Source of the DNA: Charina bottae | Lineage: Eukaryota; Chordata; Lepidosauria; Squamata; Charinaidae | NCBI GenBank assembly: GCA_023362775.1 | Contig: JALMGJ010000002.1 | Span: 28,859,414 to 28,923,413, forward strand | Length of the DNA stretch: 64,000 bases | Direction of reading: 5' to 3' | Shown here: in pieces, positions 11,561-21,454 of the stretch | Layout of the letters: each line of letters opens with the position of its first letter | How positions within the stretch are numbered: the stretch's first letter is position 1 | Notes under the pieces: generated by a model | The model's input: only the letters and a program-made list of their open reading frames with translations | The model's database searches: none | Told to the model about the DNA's origin: nothing | Position numbers and translations under genes: made by a program

Positions 11561-12866
11561 TAGAAACCAAAGCCTTTGGAGATAGATGCAACAAAGTATA
11601 CTTAATTGAAATGTGCTTCCAATTATCACTAGGTTCCTTACCAGCAAAGGGAGAAAGCCCTGAGTGCAAGATTTCTACAGACTATATGTTCGGCAATTAC
11701 ATTTGAAACAGAAAGATAAAAGACGTGATACAGTTCCACTGCAACCCTTATCCTGGAATGTGTGAGAACTGCAGAAAGTAACTCATGCCCTTATCACACT
11801 TACATCTTGATTTGAGTACAAATCAGATCACTCACTCACTCACTCACTCAATCAATCAATCAATCAATCAATATGCTCCTTCACTAAGCTTTTTTTCCTT
11901 TTTGCTAGTCAATAGATATTTTATCTACTTTCAATAGATTTCCCACAGTCAGTTTGAACAGACCAAGGGAATATATATTGGAAAGTGATAAAATAAAATT
12001 CAGAAAGAGCACAGTAGCATTAATTTAAAAATAGATTTCTCTCTCAAGGAAAAAAAGCTCAATTGACAATCACAAACTACAGCTGCAACATTCCTCAACA
12101 TTAGCAACAGTCTTTCATCTCATCTAAAAATTAGATGAAAAAAACTTCTCTGGTTTCAGAAAATTTATTTATATCATTCAGAAAATGTATTTATATCATT
12201 CAGAAAATTTATTTATGTCATTCATTATTCTAATGATTCTTTTTGACTGCAGATTGTGAAAAAAAAATAAAGAATGCAATTATTTAAAACAAGATGATTT
12301 TTTGCTGCTTTATTTTGTGAAGGGGAAAATTGGGAGCCTATTCCCCTTTTTAGTGACTGGAGACCACACACTCTGCTTTGAGCCAAGTTTATTGTATCTG
12401 GGCAGGGGGACAATATCAGGTTCTGCCCATTTAGCAAGGAATGGGAAGCAAATTATATAGTAATGCCACAAGTGTGTTCAGGTAATGATGTTGCACAGAC
12501 ACAGCACCCTCCCTTGGCATCCCATAGTTCCCTCTGCCTTATCGCATATTAGCAGACAAATTGTCAGCCAGAGTCATCACTTAGAGTGCCGACTTCCCTG
12601 TTGAGCCACATGGTTTTGTGACCTGGATCCCAGCTAGGGAAAAGGCCCTGAGGCCTGTTCAGTAAAAGCAGCTAGAGACAGGTTCAGTAAGCTTTCTGAA
12701 GGAGGCAGGGATTGGCCTAAGTTGAGTTTACCCTTCATCGGTCGGCAGAATTCAAAGCTGAGAAAGAGGAAGAAAGAAAGTTTCCATAGAACACATAAAA
12801 AGAGTTGACTTCCATGCTATCTTGTTTTATATTTACAATAAACTAGATAATAAACAGGGATTAAAA
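11561..12866. other. No gene; simple repeats only
   Basis: It holds a (CACT)n/(CAAT)n run at 11830-11873 and three copies of a ~24-bp AT-rich unit (TCAGAAAATTTATTTATATCA) at about 12157-12228. The rest is unassigned sequence downstream of the V2R pseudogene. Confidence 0.5.
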
Positions 12867-13194
12867 TCAGGAGCCCACAATAATTTTAATCGTTAGATGC
12901 TCCTTCATGTTCATGTCAGGTCTCAGGATATTAATGTAGTATTTGGGGACAAAGATGCAGCCCAGTAAGCCCAGGCTGGAGGCCAGGACGGAGAAGATCT
13001 GCACAGCCACCATGTATTTCCCCTTGGTGCTCAGGTAGGTGGGTACAAAAGAGACCCAAACATAGGCTGACCATACGTCCCGTTTTGAATGGGACTGTCC
13101 CGTTATTTCACCATTTCTGGAGCATCCCGTCGTTATAGTCAAAATCTTGATTTTGTCCCATTTTTGAAAAATCTGAGTCAGGAGTAAGCCTGAC

Positions 13195-14220
13195 AGGAAT
13201 GTGTCAGCCCCCGCTGCCATGCCAGATTCGGACTCAGTCAGAGGAAGACGAGCCGACCTCCGGAAGAAGCTGGCATGGTCCGAACCAGAGCTGTCGATTG
13301 GAGGCAGCCTGGAACAAGAAGCCCCTTTACCAATCAGCGCACGGCTCGGCCAATTGGATCCCAGCTGCAAACCGCACGAGATTCCAACCTTAAAGGGCCA
13401 AGATCCTGCCACAGAATCCTGCCCGCAAGATGCTCCAGGTCTGGCCTCGCCAATGTCTGTGCCAGGTAGGCGGGATGGCAGCAAAGCCAGGCGGTGGGGT
13501 GGCGTTCCGTGAGGGGCTCGACGGTGCTGCATGAGAGGTGGGTCAGAGACACTGCGCCAGCCGCTGCAGGGTCTGCAGGGCTGGGAGGCGTGCGCCTGCT
13601 GGGCTGTAGCCTGAAGCATGCCTGGTGGAGGAGAGTTAGTCAGGCGCCGTGGCGGAGGAGGGAGGGGAGGGCCCAGTGAAGCCATGGCACTGCCTTTTCC
13701 TGTGAGGGGCCCGAGGAGCTGCTTCCCCCACCCGGCAGCAGCCCCTCCATGACCACCTCCACCTGGAACAGTCCCTCTCCCCGCCACTGCCACCAATCTC
13801 CCAGGAGGTGTCACAAGCTCATCGCGCTGCGCTGCCGCCCGCCTCCTGCTTCTCCTGCTCATCGGCAGTGGTGGTGGTTGCAGCAATGGCTCCCTCCCTC
13901 GGCCAAGCCTGAGGGGGCCAGGGCAGTGGTGGGCCTCTGTCCTCGGCAGGAGCTGGCCACGTTGGGGGGCTTCAGCTGCACCTTGCCACCCATGGGCGGC
14001 AAGGGGAGGAGTGGTGTGGCTGAAGCCCCCCAGCGTGGCCAGCTCCTGCTTCTTCTGCTCTGCAGTGGCAGCAGCAGCAGTGAATCTCCTCCCTCCCTTG
14101 GCCAAGTCCAAGGGGGATGGGGCAGTGGTGGGCCTCCATCCCCTCCATCCCCGCCCCTTGTCCCCCGGATGATGACGGTGCTCTGGCCTTCCTCGGACAC
14201 ACCAGCTCTGCCGCACCATT
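13195..14220. other. GC-rich CpG-bearing block of unknown origin
   Basis: This 1-kb block is much richer in G+C than its surroundings. It contains an inverted repeat (13948-13977 against 14018-14047). It also has a direct duplication: CCTCGGCCAAG to GCAGTGGTGGGCCT near 13895-13935 recurs near 14095-14138. Its long open frames in several registers are an effect of composition, and none shows a known domain. Confidence 0.6.
13948..14047. repeat. 30-bp inverted repeat in the GC-rich block
   Basis: The left arm 13948-13977 (AGGAGCTGGCCACG to CTTCAGCT) is matched by its complement at 14018-14047 with about one mismatch. The spacer is 40 bp. Confidence 0.85.
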
Positions 14221-14776
14221 TACTACTAGAAGAAAAAAAAACCTTTAAAAATAAAAAAGAAATATTAAAATCAGAAAAAAAAATTAAAAATCCCTGGCCT
14301 TACCACCCGCCCCCACCTGTAACTGGCTGGTTTAGTATAAAATAACCCGGTGAAGCAAATCCACACAGCAGCAGCAAGAAGAGCCACCACCAGCAGCAGG
14401 TCCATCTGCTCCTCCTCCCGCCAGAAGCCCCGAGCACTCAAGCACAACCGCTGCCACCGAGCTGTTGAGTTTAGAACCCACCAGCCCATTGCGGCCTCCT
14501 CGGCGCTCCCAAATCTACCCAGCCACCTCTTCCCCTTCCCTGTCCCCCTGCCAGCATGAACCCCAGCATCCCCCAGCTACCCGATGGCCATGCTCTACGT
14601 GGGTGAACTGTACCCCAATGTCACCGAGGCCATGCTCTATGAGAAGTTCAGCCCCACTGGACCCATCCTCTCCATCCATGTCTACAGGGACATGATCACC
14701 CGGCGCTCACTACGCTACACCTAAGTCAACTTACAGCAGCCCACCGACACTGAACAAGCTTAAGATACCATGATTT
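14221..14776 (+). pseudogene. PABPC1: Processed copy of cytoplasmic poly(A)-binding protein mRNA (5'UTR + N-terminus)
   Basis: From the ATG at 14555 the sequence encodes the start of PABPC (MNPS), then in the next frame [19 protein letters not shown] and [10 protein letters not shown]: the beginning of RRM1. An extra C near 14566-14569 shifts the frame, and a TAA replaces a tyrosine codon near 14722. The match continues to GATACCATGA at about 14772. Upstream, the A-rich tract 14225-14295 and TATAAAATAACCCGGTGAAG (14336-14355) agree with what I recall of the PABPC1 5'UTR, including its A-rich autoregulatory segment. It lacks the rest of RRM1, so it is a 5' fragment cut by the L1-like insertion on its right. 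PABPC1 rather than PABPC4 is my reading from the UTR. Confidence 0.85.
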
Positions 14777-15449
14777 TTTTTTATAATAATTTTATTAGTT
14801 TTACAATACATATTAAAAGTTAGAATAAAAAAGAGAAATAGAAATAGAAATACAAAATAAAGAAAAAGATAAAGAAAAAGTGAAGTCAAGAAATAATAAA
14901 CAAAGAAAGTATAGAAAATAGATGCCCTCCAATCTATCTTTGAACTTAAAATACAATAATTAATTTTAAATGTCAGTCTTTCATACAATACACAGGAACT
15001 TTTCTTTGTCATGTGCCTTTTGATTTCTATAATCCAATCTTCTGATCTTCATATGGGTTTCACCTTTCTTGCTATCCCCCAATAATCCATCTTTGGCTTC
15101 CACTCCTTGAAGTAGTAATTAAATGTTAAATGTTCATTAATGCATTTTTATCTCTTCCATAAAGTCCAATTAGTATAACAAATAAAAGCCTTATTTACTT
15201 CTAATAAACTACAATATATTCTATTCATATTATGTTTATATATTCCACTAGTACATAACCTAACATATTTCCATCTATAATTTCCACTTCTTGTGATAGT
15301 ATCCATTTAAACTAAATACATAACCTATCATATCACTTAACCTAATACCTAATGTACCAATTTTTATAATATTCATACATACATATTCATACATGATGTC
15401 ATCCTGTAATAACCATCATTCTAATTACATCTCATCATCCAAAAAAAAC

Positions 15450-15860
15450 AATAATCTATAATATCAATTTATGTTTATATATAGCCTTATAACTTACATT
15501 TAGAATATCACTTTTTTTACATATCCATACAGTTTCTCATATACAATCCAAGCCCATGTTTTCATTAATCTTTATATATCCATACAGTTTCTATTATCTT
15601 CTGTTTAGGTTATGCCAAAATCGCAACACTCAATGGCAAATTCGCAATATACACCATCTCGTCATATCATTATCTTAAACAATAATCTATAATGTCAGCT
15701 TATATTGTGTTTAGCCTTATGTTTTACATTTAAAATATCACTTATAGTCAATGGCAAGTTCGCAAATATACAATCCAAATCCATGTTTTCATTAACCTTG
15801 AATCCCAGTCATGATACTGAATCTTGTGTTTAGATTATGCCAAATTCATAATATGCAAAG
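15450..15860. repeat. Imperfect ~220-bp tandem duplication, AT-rich
   Basis: The series AATAATCTATAAT, AGCCTTAT, ACATTTA(A/G)AATATCAC, ATACAATCCAA, CCATGTTTTCATTAA, TTTAG(G/A)TTATGCCAAA occurs twice in the same order, at about 15448-15620 and 15680-15845. Confidence 0.75.
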
Positions 15861-17095
15861 TCAAGTTTACAATATACAGCCTGCTTTTTTCTATGTCTCA
15901 GAGTATCAGAGCAATTTTCTCTCCCTTTCCACATATTTCACAGTATCTAACTAATTGCATACTCAAATTTTCTCCCTGTCTCCACAACCATAAGATTTTT
16001 ATACCAGAATTATAATATACAGCCTTCCGAATATTTTTCTGGACTAATATATTTAAAATTCCCTCCTCCTGTTTCTCTTCTATTTCAAAAATGTTTTTCT
16101 TTCCTGTTTCAGATTCTATTTTTTGTTTTTCTTTCTCTTGGTCTTGCAAAGATATCAATAATAATTCCAGTGACCTTCTAATCCCTGAAAGAAGTTGAAT
16201 TGCAGCTGCGAAAACCATCCCACTTCTATGACCTTCAGATTTTTCTAGTCAAAACAATAGTTGGTCTGTTCATGGAATATTACCAGCAAAGTCTATCAAA
16301 TAAAATTAAAAAAAAATATTCCAATAATCCAAAATACAGGAGGGAGCTATATTTCAAACAGTTTATAAAAGGAGAAATAAAAAATACATTCCAAGTGAAA
16401 CAAAATCCACTCTATAGGAATATAGAGAGAAAAAGAGAAAAGGAATTTACAAACGTTCCCCTGCGTTTTTGTTCTTCAAGTTGCAGGCTGCTTAATCCAA
16501 ACAAACAGTTTCTCAAAAAATAGATTGTCAATTAGTTTATCAAGCGAAGAATTACAAACAAAGTCTCTTAAATCCCTCTAATACAAAAGAAAGGTAAAAA
16601 AAAAATACAGACGTTTCATTATGTTGCAAATGTAGAATCCATCAAACTTCCACCAGAATCAGTTATAGCAAAGAAAGCACAAAATTAGCCAACATTTTAA
16701 ACAAAGTCCAAAAGATAGATCTTAGATTCCAAAAATATTCTAATCTAAAAAAAAATTCCTAAAGTGATCTAAAAGCGGCTGTGCGCTCTTGTGTCTCTTC
16801 AAAGAGACTTATTTTCCATGCGAGAGCCAGATATCTCTCAGCCATTTCCCTTGCACTTACCCTGCTTTTCCCGTGGTGGAAACTACAGAAAAAACAAGGG
16901 TAGGCAATTCCAATGGCCCCACGAGCAATCTTCTGGTTTCCCCTTCTTCAGGGGAAAAAACTTCAGTGTTCCACAACTTCTGCAATCCACTGCAAGCAAG
17001 GAAAATTCAGTCAGTTCTCAGCTCTCTGAGAAATCTGACCGGTTGAGCTGGCAGCCAAGCGTGGAGTCGAATTTTTATGTCATTAAAGGTCGTGC

Positions 17096-17176
17096 AGACC
17101 GGGGGGCAGGGTTTGCAGGTAGGAGCCAATCACATGGACCGGGGGCGAGGTTTGCTGACAGGAGCCAATCGCATGG
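17096..17176. repeat. Two ~40-bp monomers with CCAAT boxes
   Basis: Units ending GGAGCCAATCACATGG (to 17137) and GGAGCCAATCGCATGG (to 17176) share an upstream ACCGGGGG(C/G)(C/A)(G/A)GGTTTGC. A third partial unit follows. Monomer arrays of this kind form promoters in some L1 families; that role is inferred here. Confidence 0.7.
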
Positions 17177-17429
17177 TCTGGGAGCCGGGGTTCGGAGGCT
17201 GGCATGGCGGCATAAGACCCTGTCCTGTTTTGCCACCCAATGTCCCATTTTTGTCTCAAGGAAATATGGTCAGCCTACCCAAACACTGCAGAAAACCAAC
17301 ATGCTGAAGGTGATCCACTTGGCTTCTTGATATGACAAAAAGATTATAACTTTTGGGAAACATTGATCTTGCTTCTCATTGGAATGCTGGTCATCTGGAC
17401 ATTTTTCACAATCGGCTGCATCTGAAAAA

Positions 17430-17690
17430 AAGAGGGAATTCTTGCTTAAGTAGCATCTACTCTATATTAATAAGAGTCTGCAGCTGTTCCATCAGTATAA
17501 ACTCAAATTAATCACAGCAATATTATGTAACAAATGCTTTTAGAGGTGATGGATTTAGAGTTTATATGCCAGACAAAGAGAATATTGACAACGATAGGTG
17601 GAGATCACATTCATTCCCATCTTGGATGGTTACAACACCAAGGCAGGGATACTTATGAAAGAAAGGTCAAAGGATTAGAGTAAGGAAAGT
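17430..17690. other. V2R intron remnant, no feature
   Basis: This is the sequence just 5' of pseudogene exon 6. No exon 5 was found in it. Confidence 0.4.
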
Positions 17691-18770
17691 TCAACATGCT
17701 GGACTTCTGTTGGGAAAATGGCAGATTGACCAGCTCCTTTTGAAGTGGAGCCATCAGCGCAGGGGTTTTTTAGGCACAGGTAGGATTCCTGCAGCACGAA
17801 GTATTATGTCGATTTAAGAAGAATCCTTGAAATCATCCCATTTGTCCTCTGGACAGCAGTTCCTTGCAGGGGGTCATGGAGCAGAGTTCCAGCGATCAAT
17901 GAGTGGAACAGATGGGAGGCAGGGCTGTCATTGTGTTTGAAACTGCTTTGAAGCTGAACAACGGACTTTAGATCTGACCACCCCATTTCAAAGACACTTT
18001 ATTTTTGTGCCTTTTTGTTATTTAAGAGAGGTTTTCTACTGCAAAGAGAAGCTGAACCTCTTGGAGATTTTCATTATTTTTTAGGATTTTTAAATGAGTA
18101 ATCTGGAAATTTGCTTTTAATATATATTTTAAAAACAGAAGTGGAGATTGTTGTTTTTACTTCCTTTTTTTGTAGCAAATTAGTCTTGATTGATTATTGA
18201 AGATCTCCCTTTTTTGACGAATCTGTGTATGTATAGCTGAAATCTGCTTTTTATTTTTGCTCCCATGGGAAAGCTTTTATTGTTATTACTTCCTACTATA
18301 CTAATTAGTCTAATTGCGTAAATAATAGTGGTTGGACAATTCCTTCCTTTCATTCTCAAAACAACTTTCATTTCTTGAACGGAGTCTATTTTTCTGGGTC
18401 ACTAGGGAGTGCTATAGACTATTGTGGAGGGTCATGGAAGAAATTAAACTGATTTTCGGTGAGCTTTTTCATAAAGTCACAAAATATTTGAAACATAGAT
18501 ATTTCTCAGAAGATGTGGACATTAAAGTGAATCAGCAATTGAAAAAAAATGATAATGTTGTTAAATACCCAAAGGAAAGTGGATCATTTAAAGAAGAAGA
18601 TAGGGATGAGAGATTTGGAGTTAAAAAGAGAACTGGAAAATATTGCTCTGTTGGAATTGGAAGAAAAGGGAGAACTAGACCTAGAAAGAGAAATGGACAA
18701 GATTGTATTGTTGCACATGAATACAAAGAGTATGGTTTAAAATGGTGGAAGGTCCCAGATTGATGTCAGG
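17690..18770 (+). mobile_element. L1 LINE 5' region with ORF1 fragment
   Basis: Two overlapping frames at 18420-18740 encode charged, coiled-coil-like sequence (MEEIKLIFGELFHKVTKYL; KKIGMRDLELKRELENIALL) of the kind found in squamate L1 ORF1. A single frameshift connects them. The T-rich DNA before it could be the 5'UTR. There is no ORF2. Confidence 0.5.
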
Positions 18771-19140
18771 CCCAGCCCAAGAACAACAAGGAATCAGTCC
18801 AGCCAAACTTCAATTCTTTATTTGCTCACACCGTATTGACAGAATCCTGCCAGACTAAAGCTACTCTACCTAACCTAAGGGGAAATAACCTGGGAGGCTC
18901 CAGAGCATGGCTACGCTGAACATCTTAGTCTTCCCAATCTCCAGTTCCAGACTTTGTTTTCTCTTATCTTGCTTGCCTCCTTGGAATGTGCTCCCTCCCT
19001 CCTGAGAACCAGCACTCTTACTGAAGTCCATCACAATCTCCAAGTCTCTGTCTTTTCCCAACAGAGACTCCCTGAACCTTAAGTTTCACATTAGCCACAA
19101 AGCAGCTACAGGCCTGGGGAAGCCCTGGGAAGATGTCCTA
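18771..19140. other. No feature recognised
   Basis: Unassigned single-copy-looking sequence between the L1 and L2 relics. Confidence 0.4.
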
Positions 19141-19144
19141 TTGC

Positions 19145-19560
19145 AGGGGTTTTCAAACTTTATAGCATCACAATCAAGGTGCAACTCAAGGTTCTGGTTA
19201 TCGCCTTTAAAGCCCTACATGGTAGGGGATCAGGTTATTTGTGGGACTGCCTCTCTCTGATAGTATCTTCCTATCCCACTAGATCAGATATGGTAGGCAT
19301 GTTGCAGATCCCTTCCCTAAAATGCTGCCATCTAACAGGACCTAGAAGTGTCCTTTCCCATGGCTGCCTCAACCTTGTGGAACACTCTCTCTCCCGTGAT
19401 CTAAGCAGACTAAGCAATTTTTGTGCACAAATACATTCTAAAACCTGCAAACTCTCAAGCACTCCTCCTTCCCCTGCCCACCTGACTTTCCTTCCATGAC
19501 TTAACACAGCCAGCCTTTGCAGTCTCCAGATGAATGGCCTTGGAGCCTGATTCTTCTCTT
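19145..19560 (+). mobile_element. CR1/L2-type LINE, post-RT fragment
   Basis: The frame 19179-19499 begins QLKVLVIAFKALHGRGSGYL, the same block as in the L2 copies at 48727 and 60830. It is followed by a diverged C-terminus. It replaces the 3' part of V2R pseudo-exon 3. Confidence 0.8.
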
Positions 19561-19794
19561 CCCAATTTATGCTTGCATGTCATTCTTATCTCTAACTGTT
19601 GCTCTGCTGACTGTCAAGCAAAGTACAGGTCAACCTTGGGCCCAAACCCTCTCTAGCCCAACAGGACGCTTCCTGCCACTCCCAATGTTGCTTTTTCTTT
19701 TCGTCACAGTCAGGGAAGAATCTTTCCCCAACAGCAGCATAAAAGAACCTGACTGCCACCTGATATCAACAGGTATTCAGTGTCTTTTGGACAC

Positions 19795-20017
19795 AGGAAG
19801 CACAAACTCATTTCTTGATGGCCACAAGTGCAAAAGAACTTCTGAACGTTTCTCCACTTTCATTGTCCGGAGCAGCGAGGCCGTTCCATGTCCATCAGAA
19901 ATGCAGGAGCAGTTTGACAATCGCCAAGTGAGGAGGCTCTTGTTTTGGACTCATCCGATAGAAAAAAGGAAAATAATGTTTTTGGTCAGGAATGTGGCTG
20001 ATGACCCCATAGTTGAT
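19795..20017 (-). pseudogene. VMN2R: V2R pseudogene exon 3, 5' part
   Basis: After an intact acceptor (GCATGTTAG) the frame reads [20 protein letters not shown] as in the intact gene. Then TTC TGA TGG replaces the FRWTW arginine codon, and a second TGA follows after VAIKK. Homology ends near 19795. Intron sequence to the right still resembles that next to exon 3 of the intact gene. Confidence 0.92.
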
Positions 20018-20044
20018 CTAACATGCAAACAGAAAAGACTGTGA

Positions 20045-20860
20045 TTGTCTCGCTTTTGGGGGAGAAAAAAATGAGTGCTTAAATCTAAGGCTCTTTCCCC
20101 ATTGCAGAGTAGTTCCTTCTACCTATCCTTAAGTGTCAACCATGAAATGAGCTACTCCTTTCCTGTCTCACTTTCTCTATTCCTAGTCTTACCCTGTTAA
20201 TGATTTTCTTCCAAGATGGTAGGAAAAGTAAAAGTGTTAGGCAAACTTGAGGCTTCACTTGGCCAGGGTTTCAACAAAGGGCAAAATCCCATTATAACAC
20301 CAGTCCACTATATTGTACTTGTGTAGTGGGTGAGATGCAATCTGAAGGGAACTAAGCAGAAAAATATGTCACCTGGGGATGTTTGTACAGTCTTTAGGTA
20401 CAACTGGGGAAAGACTCTCTTGAAGTCCTATTCCCACCATCCCTTTTTCCTTTGATTCCTTTACTTTTTCTTTCCTTTACATGTGGTTAGAAGAAGGTGG
20501 AAGACTGTTTTGTCACCCATTATCTTGTAGGGAACTCAGGTGACATCAGTGACTGGAAGAGAAGACAGTAGAGGGACTGGCAAAGGGGATGCCAATTTCA
20601 TTTGGAGGACAGGCTGAGAGCACTTCAGCTCATATGTGCATAAAGGCGCTAAGTGTGAATCCAGTTCAGTAGCAAAAAGGAGATCTATGTGAAACCAAAA
20701 TATACAGTATTTCAAAACCATGCTGTAAATTGTTGTCAGAATGAAGAAGTATTTGCATTTAGCAATGATGCAGTGTATGGATTGTATTCTATTTGACGTG
20801 AACTTTAAGCTCTATCATCCAAGTCCATTTCTTTCATTAGATCCAGCAGTGTCATCTTTT
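20045..20860. other. Pseudogene intron 2, no other feature
   Basis: The first ~90 bases align with 35401-35490 of the intact gene (TTAAACCTAAGGC-type block). The rest is unassigned. Confidence 0.5.
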
Positions 20861-20873
20861 GGACTCTCTAGAG

Positions 20874-21147
20874 CAGAGCTTTCCAAACTGTGTGTCGCGA
20901 CAGAAAAGTGTGTCGCCACACACAGCGTGGTGTGTCACCACACCAACCGGAAGCGGCGGCGCACGCGTGCATGGCAGCCGCCATGCACGCGCGCGCCACC
21001 GCACGCCCCCGCGCCGCCGCACGCCCCTCCCGCGTTGCCACCATGCGCGCGCGCACTGCCGCACGCCCCCCCGCGCCGCCGCCGTGCGCGCGCGTGTCAC
21101 CGCCGCCGCCGGGTGTGTCGCCAGCGGTGGCACTTTGGAAAGCCCTG
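20874..21147. mobile_element. hAT-type MITE with CpG-rich core
   Basis: The left end CAGAGCTTTCCAAACTGTGTGTCG mirrors the right end CACTTTGGAAAGCCCTG. An 8-bp duplication CTCTAGAG flanks it (20866-20873 and 21148-21155). The termini are those of the MITE at 9580-9899, but the core differs: it is dense in CpG and in GCGCGC/CGCACGC runs. Reading frames across it are composition artefacts. It lies in V2R pseudogene intron 2, 48 bp from exon 2. Confidence 0.92.
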
Positions 21148-21194
21148 CTCTAGAGTATTTGCAAAGAGGAGTTAGCTTCAACTTCCATTCATAC

Positions 21195-21454
21195 CTGTGG
21201 GATTTTTTAGATGCTCAGAATCCGTCCCTTCTAGTACTGTCAATATACATTTTTTTCTTCCACAACTGTAGTTTGGGACATTCTCCTGTCCCATGGATAG
21301 CAAGTCCATTGTGACATCATATGTTATTCTTGCACTGAAGAAGTTCTCATAGATGTTGTAGCCCAGGGTGATGTTGGGTAACATCTTTGGATTTTGGTTG
21401 ATCTCATGAATGGCAAAGAAGAAGGGCAGGATGTGACAGTAGCTCACAAACTGT
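21195..21454 (-). pseudogene. VMN2R: V2R pseudogene exon 2
   Basis: The acceptor (TCTTGCAG) and donor (CCACAG before GTATGA) are intact. The flytrap sequence is recognisable (FFFAIHEINQNPKMLPNITL). The exon is 260 nt, that is 289 minus a 29-nt deletion between TTCTGA and GCTGA motifs. In the original frame a TAC has become TAA. Confidence 0.93.

Larger units (their letters stand above)
14773..17230 (-). mobile_element. L1-like retrotransposon insertion, minus strand
   Basis: The left end is a poly(T) run preceded (on the minus strand) by AATAAAATTATTATAAAAAA, a poly(A) signal and tail. The insertion point is ATGATTTT within PABPC, a T-rich site of the kind L1 uses. The body is AT-rich. One frame (15898-16218, minus) is rich in E, K and Q, like the coiled coil of an L1 ORF1 remnant. 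The right end turns GC-rich with CCAAT-type repeats (17096-17176), as in a 5'UTR promoter. No RT was seen, so it is internally deleted. Family and right edge are uncertain. Confidence 0.5.
13063..17277. mobile_element. hAT-like 4.2-kb element carrying a PABPC retrocopy
   Basis: The insertion has perfect 13-bp terminal inverted repeats, TAGGCTGACCATA on the left and TATGGTCAGCCTA on the right. It is flanked by an 8-bp target duplication CCCAAACA (13055-13062 and 17278-17285). The 8-bp duplication suggests the hAT superfamily, though the termini only partly fit the usual hAT end consensus. Subterminal sequence repeats a GTCCC/GGGAC theme (CGTCCCG, GGGACTGTCCCG on the left, TGTCCCATTTTTG on the right). 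There is no transposase. Inside, in order, are a GC-rich block (13195-14220), a poly(A)-binding-protein retrocopy (14221-14776) and an AT-rich L1-like insertion on the minus strand (14773-17230). It sits in exon 6 of a V2R pseudogene. Confidence 0.85.
12867..17421 (-). pseudogene. VMN2R: V2R pseudogene exon 6, deleted and interrupted
   Basis: The acceptor TTTTTTCAG is intact. The 5' end reads DAADCEKCP and continues to SYQE. From there it jumps straight to AKWITFSM, which is 193 codons further on in the intact gene, so TM1 to about TM5 are gone while the frame is kept. After CSVWV the hAT-like element 13063-17277 is inserted. The tail resumes ([19 protein letters not shown]) and ends in a TGA at 12867-12869. 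Both sides of the insertion carry CCCAAACA. Confidence 0.92.
12867..21454 (-). pseudogene. VMN2R: V2R pseudogene (pieces of exons 2, 3 and 6)
   Basis: Three V2R-derived blocks lie in gene order on the minus strand: exon 2 (21454-21195), the 5' part of exon 3 (20017-19795), and exon 6 (17421-12867, split by a transposon). Exon 1, most of exon 3 and exons 4-5 were not found. Where exon 4-5 should lie there are L1 and L2 insertions. Exon 2 has a 29-nt deletion and a TAA. Exon 3 has two TGA stops. Exon 6 has a 579-nt in-frame deletion and a 4.2-kb insertion. Intron sequence next to exons 2 and 3 still aligns with the intact gene, so this is a duplicated gene that decayed, not a retrocopy. Confidence 0.9.

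Noticed and set aside
13201..13512. A 103-codon plus-strand frame in the GC-rich block
   Set aside because: No recognisable domain, and overlapping frames are open on both strands, as expected from composition.
12867..14219. A 450-codon minus-strand open frame
   Set aside because: It joins V2R exon 6 codons to transposon sequence across the insertion edge, then runs through GC-rich DNA that is open in several frames. No domain is present beyond the V2R tail.
20741..21314. Overlapping Ala/Arg/Pro-rich frames on both strands
   Set aside because: They lie across the CpG-rich MITE core, whose ends and target duplication are clear.
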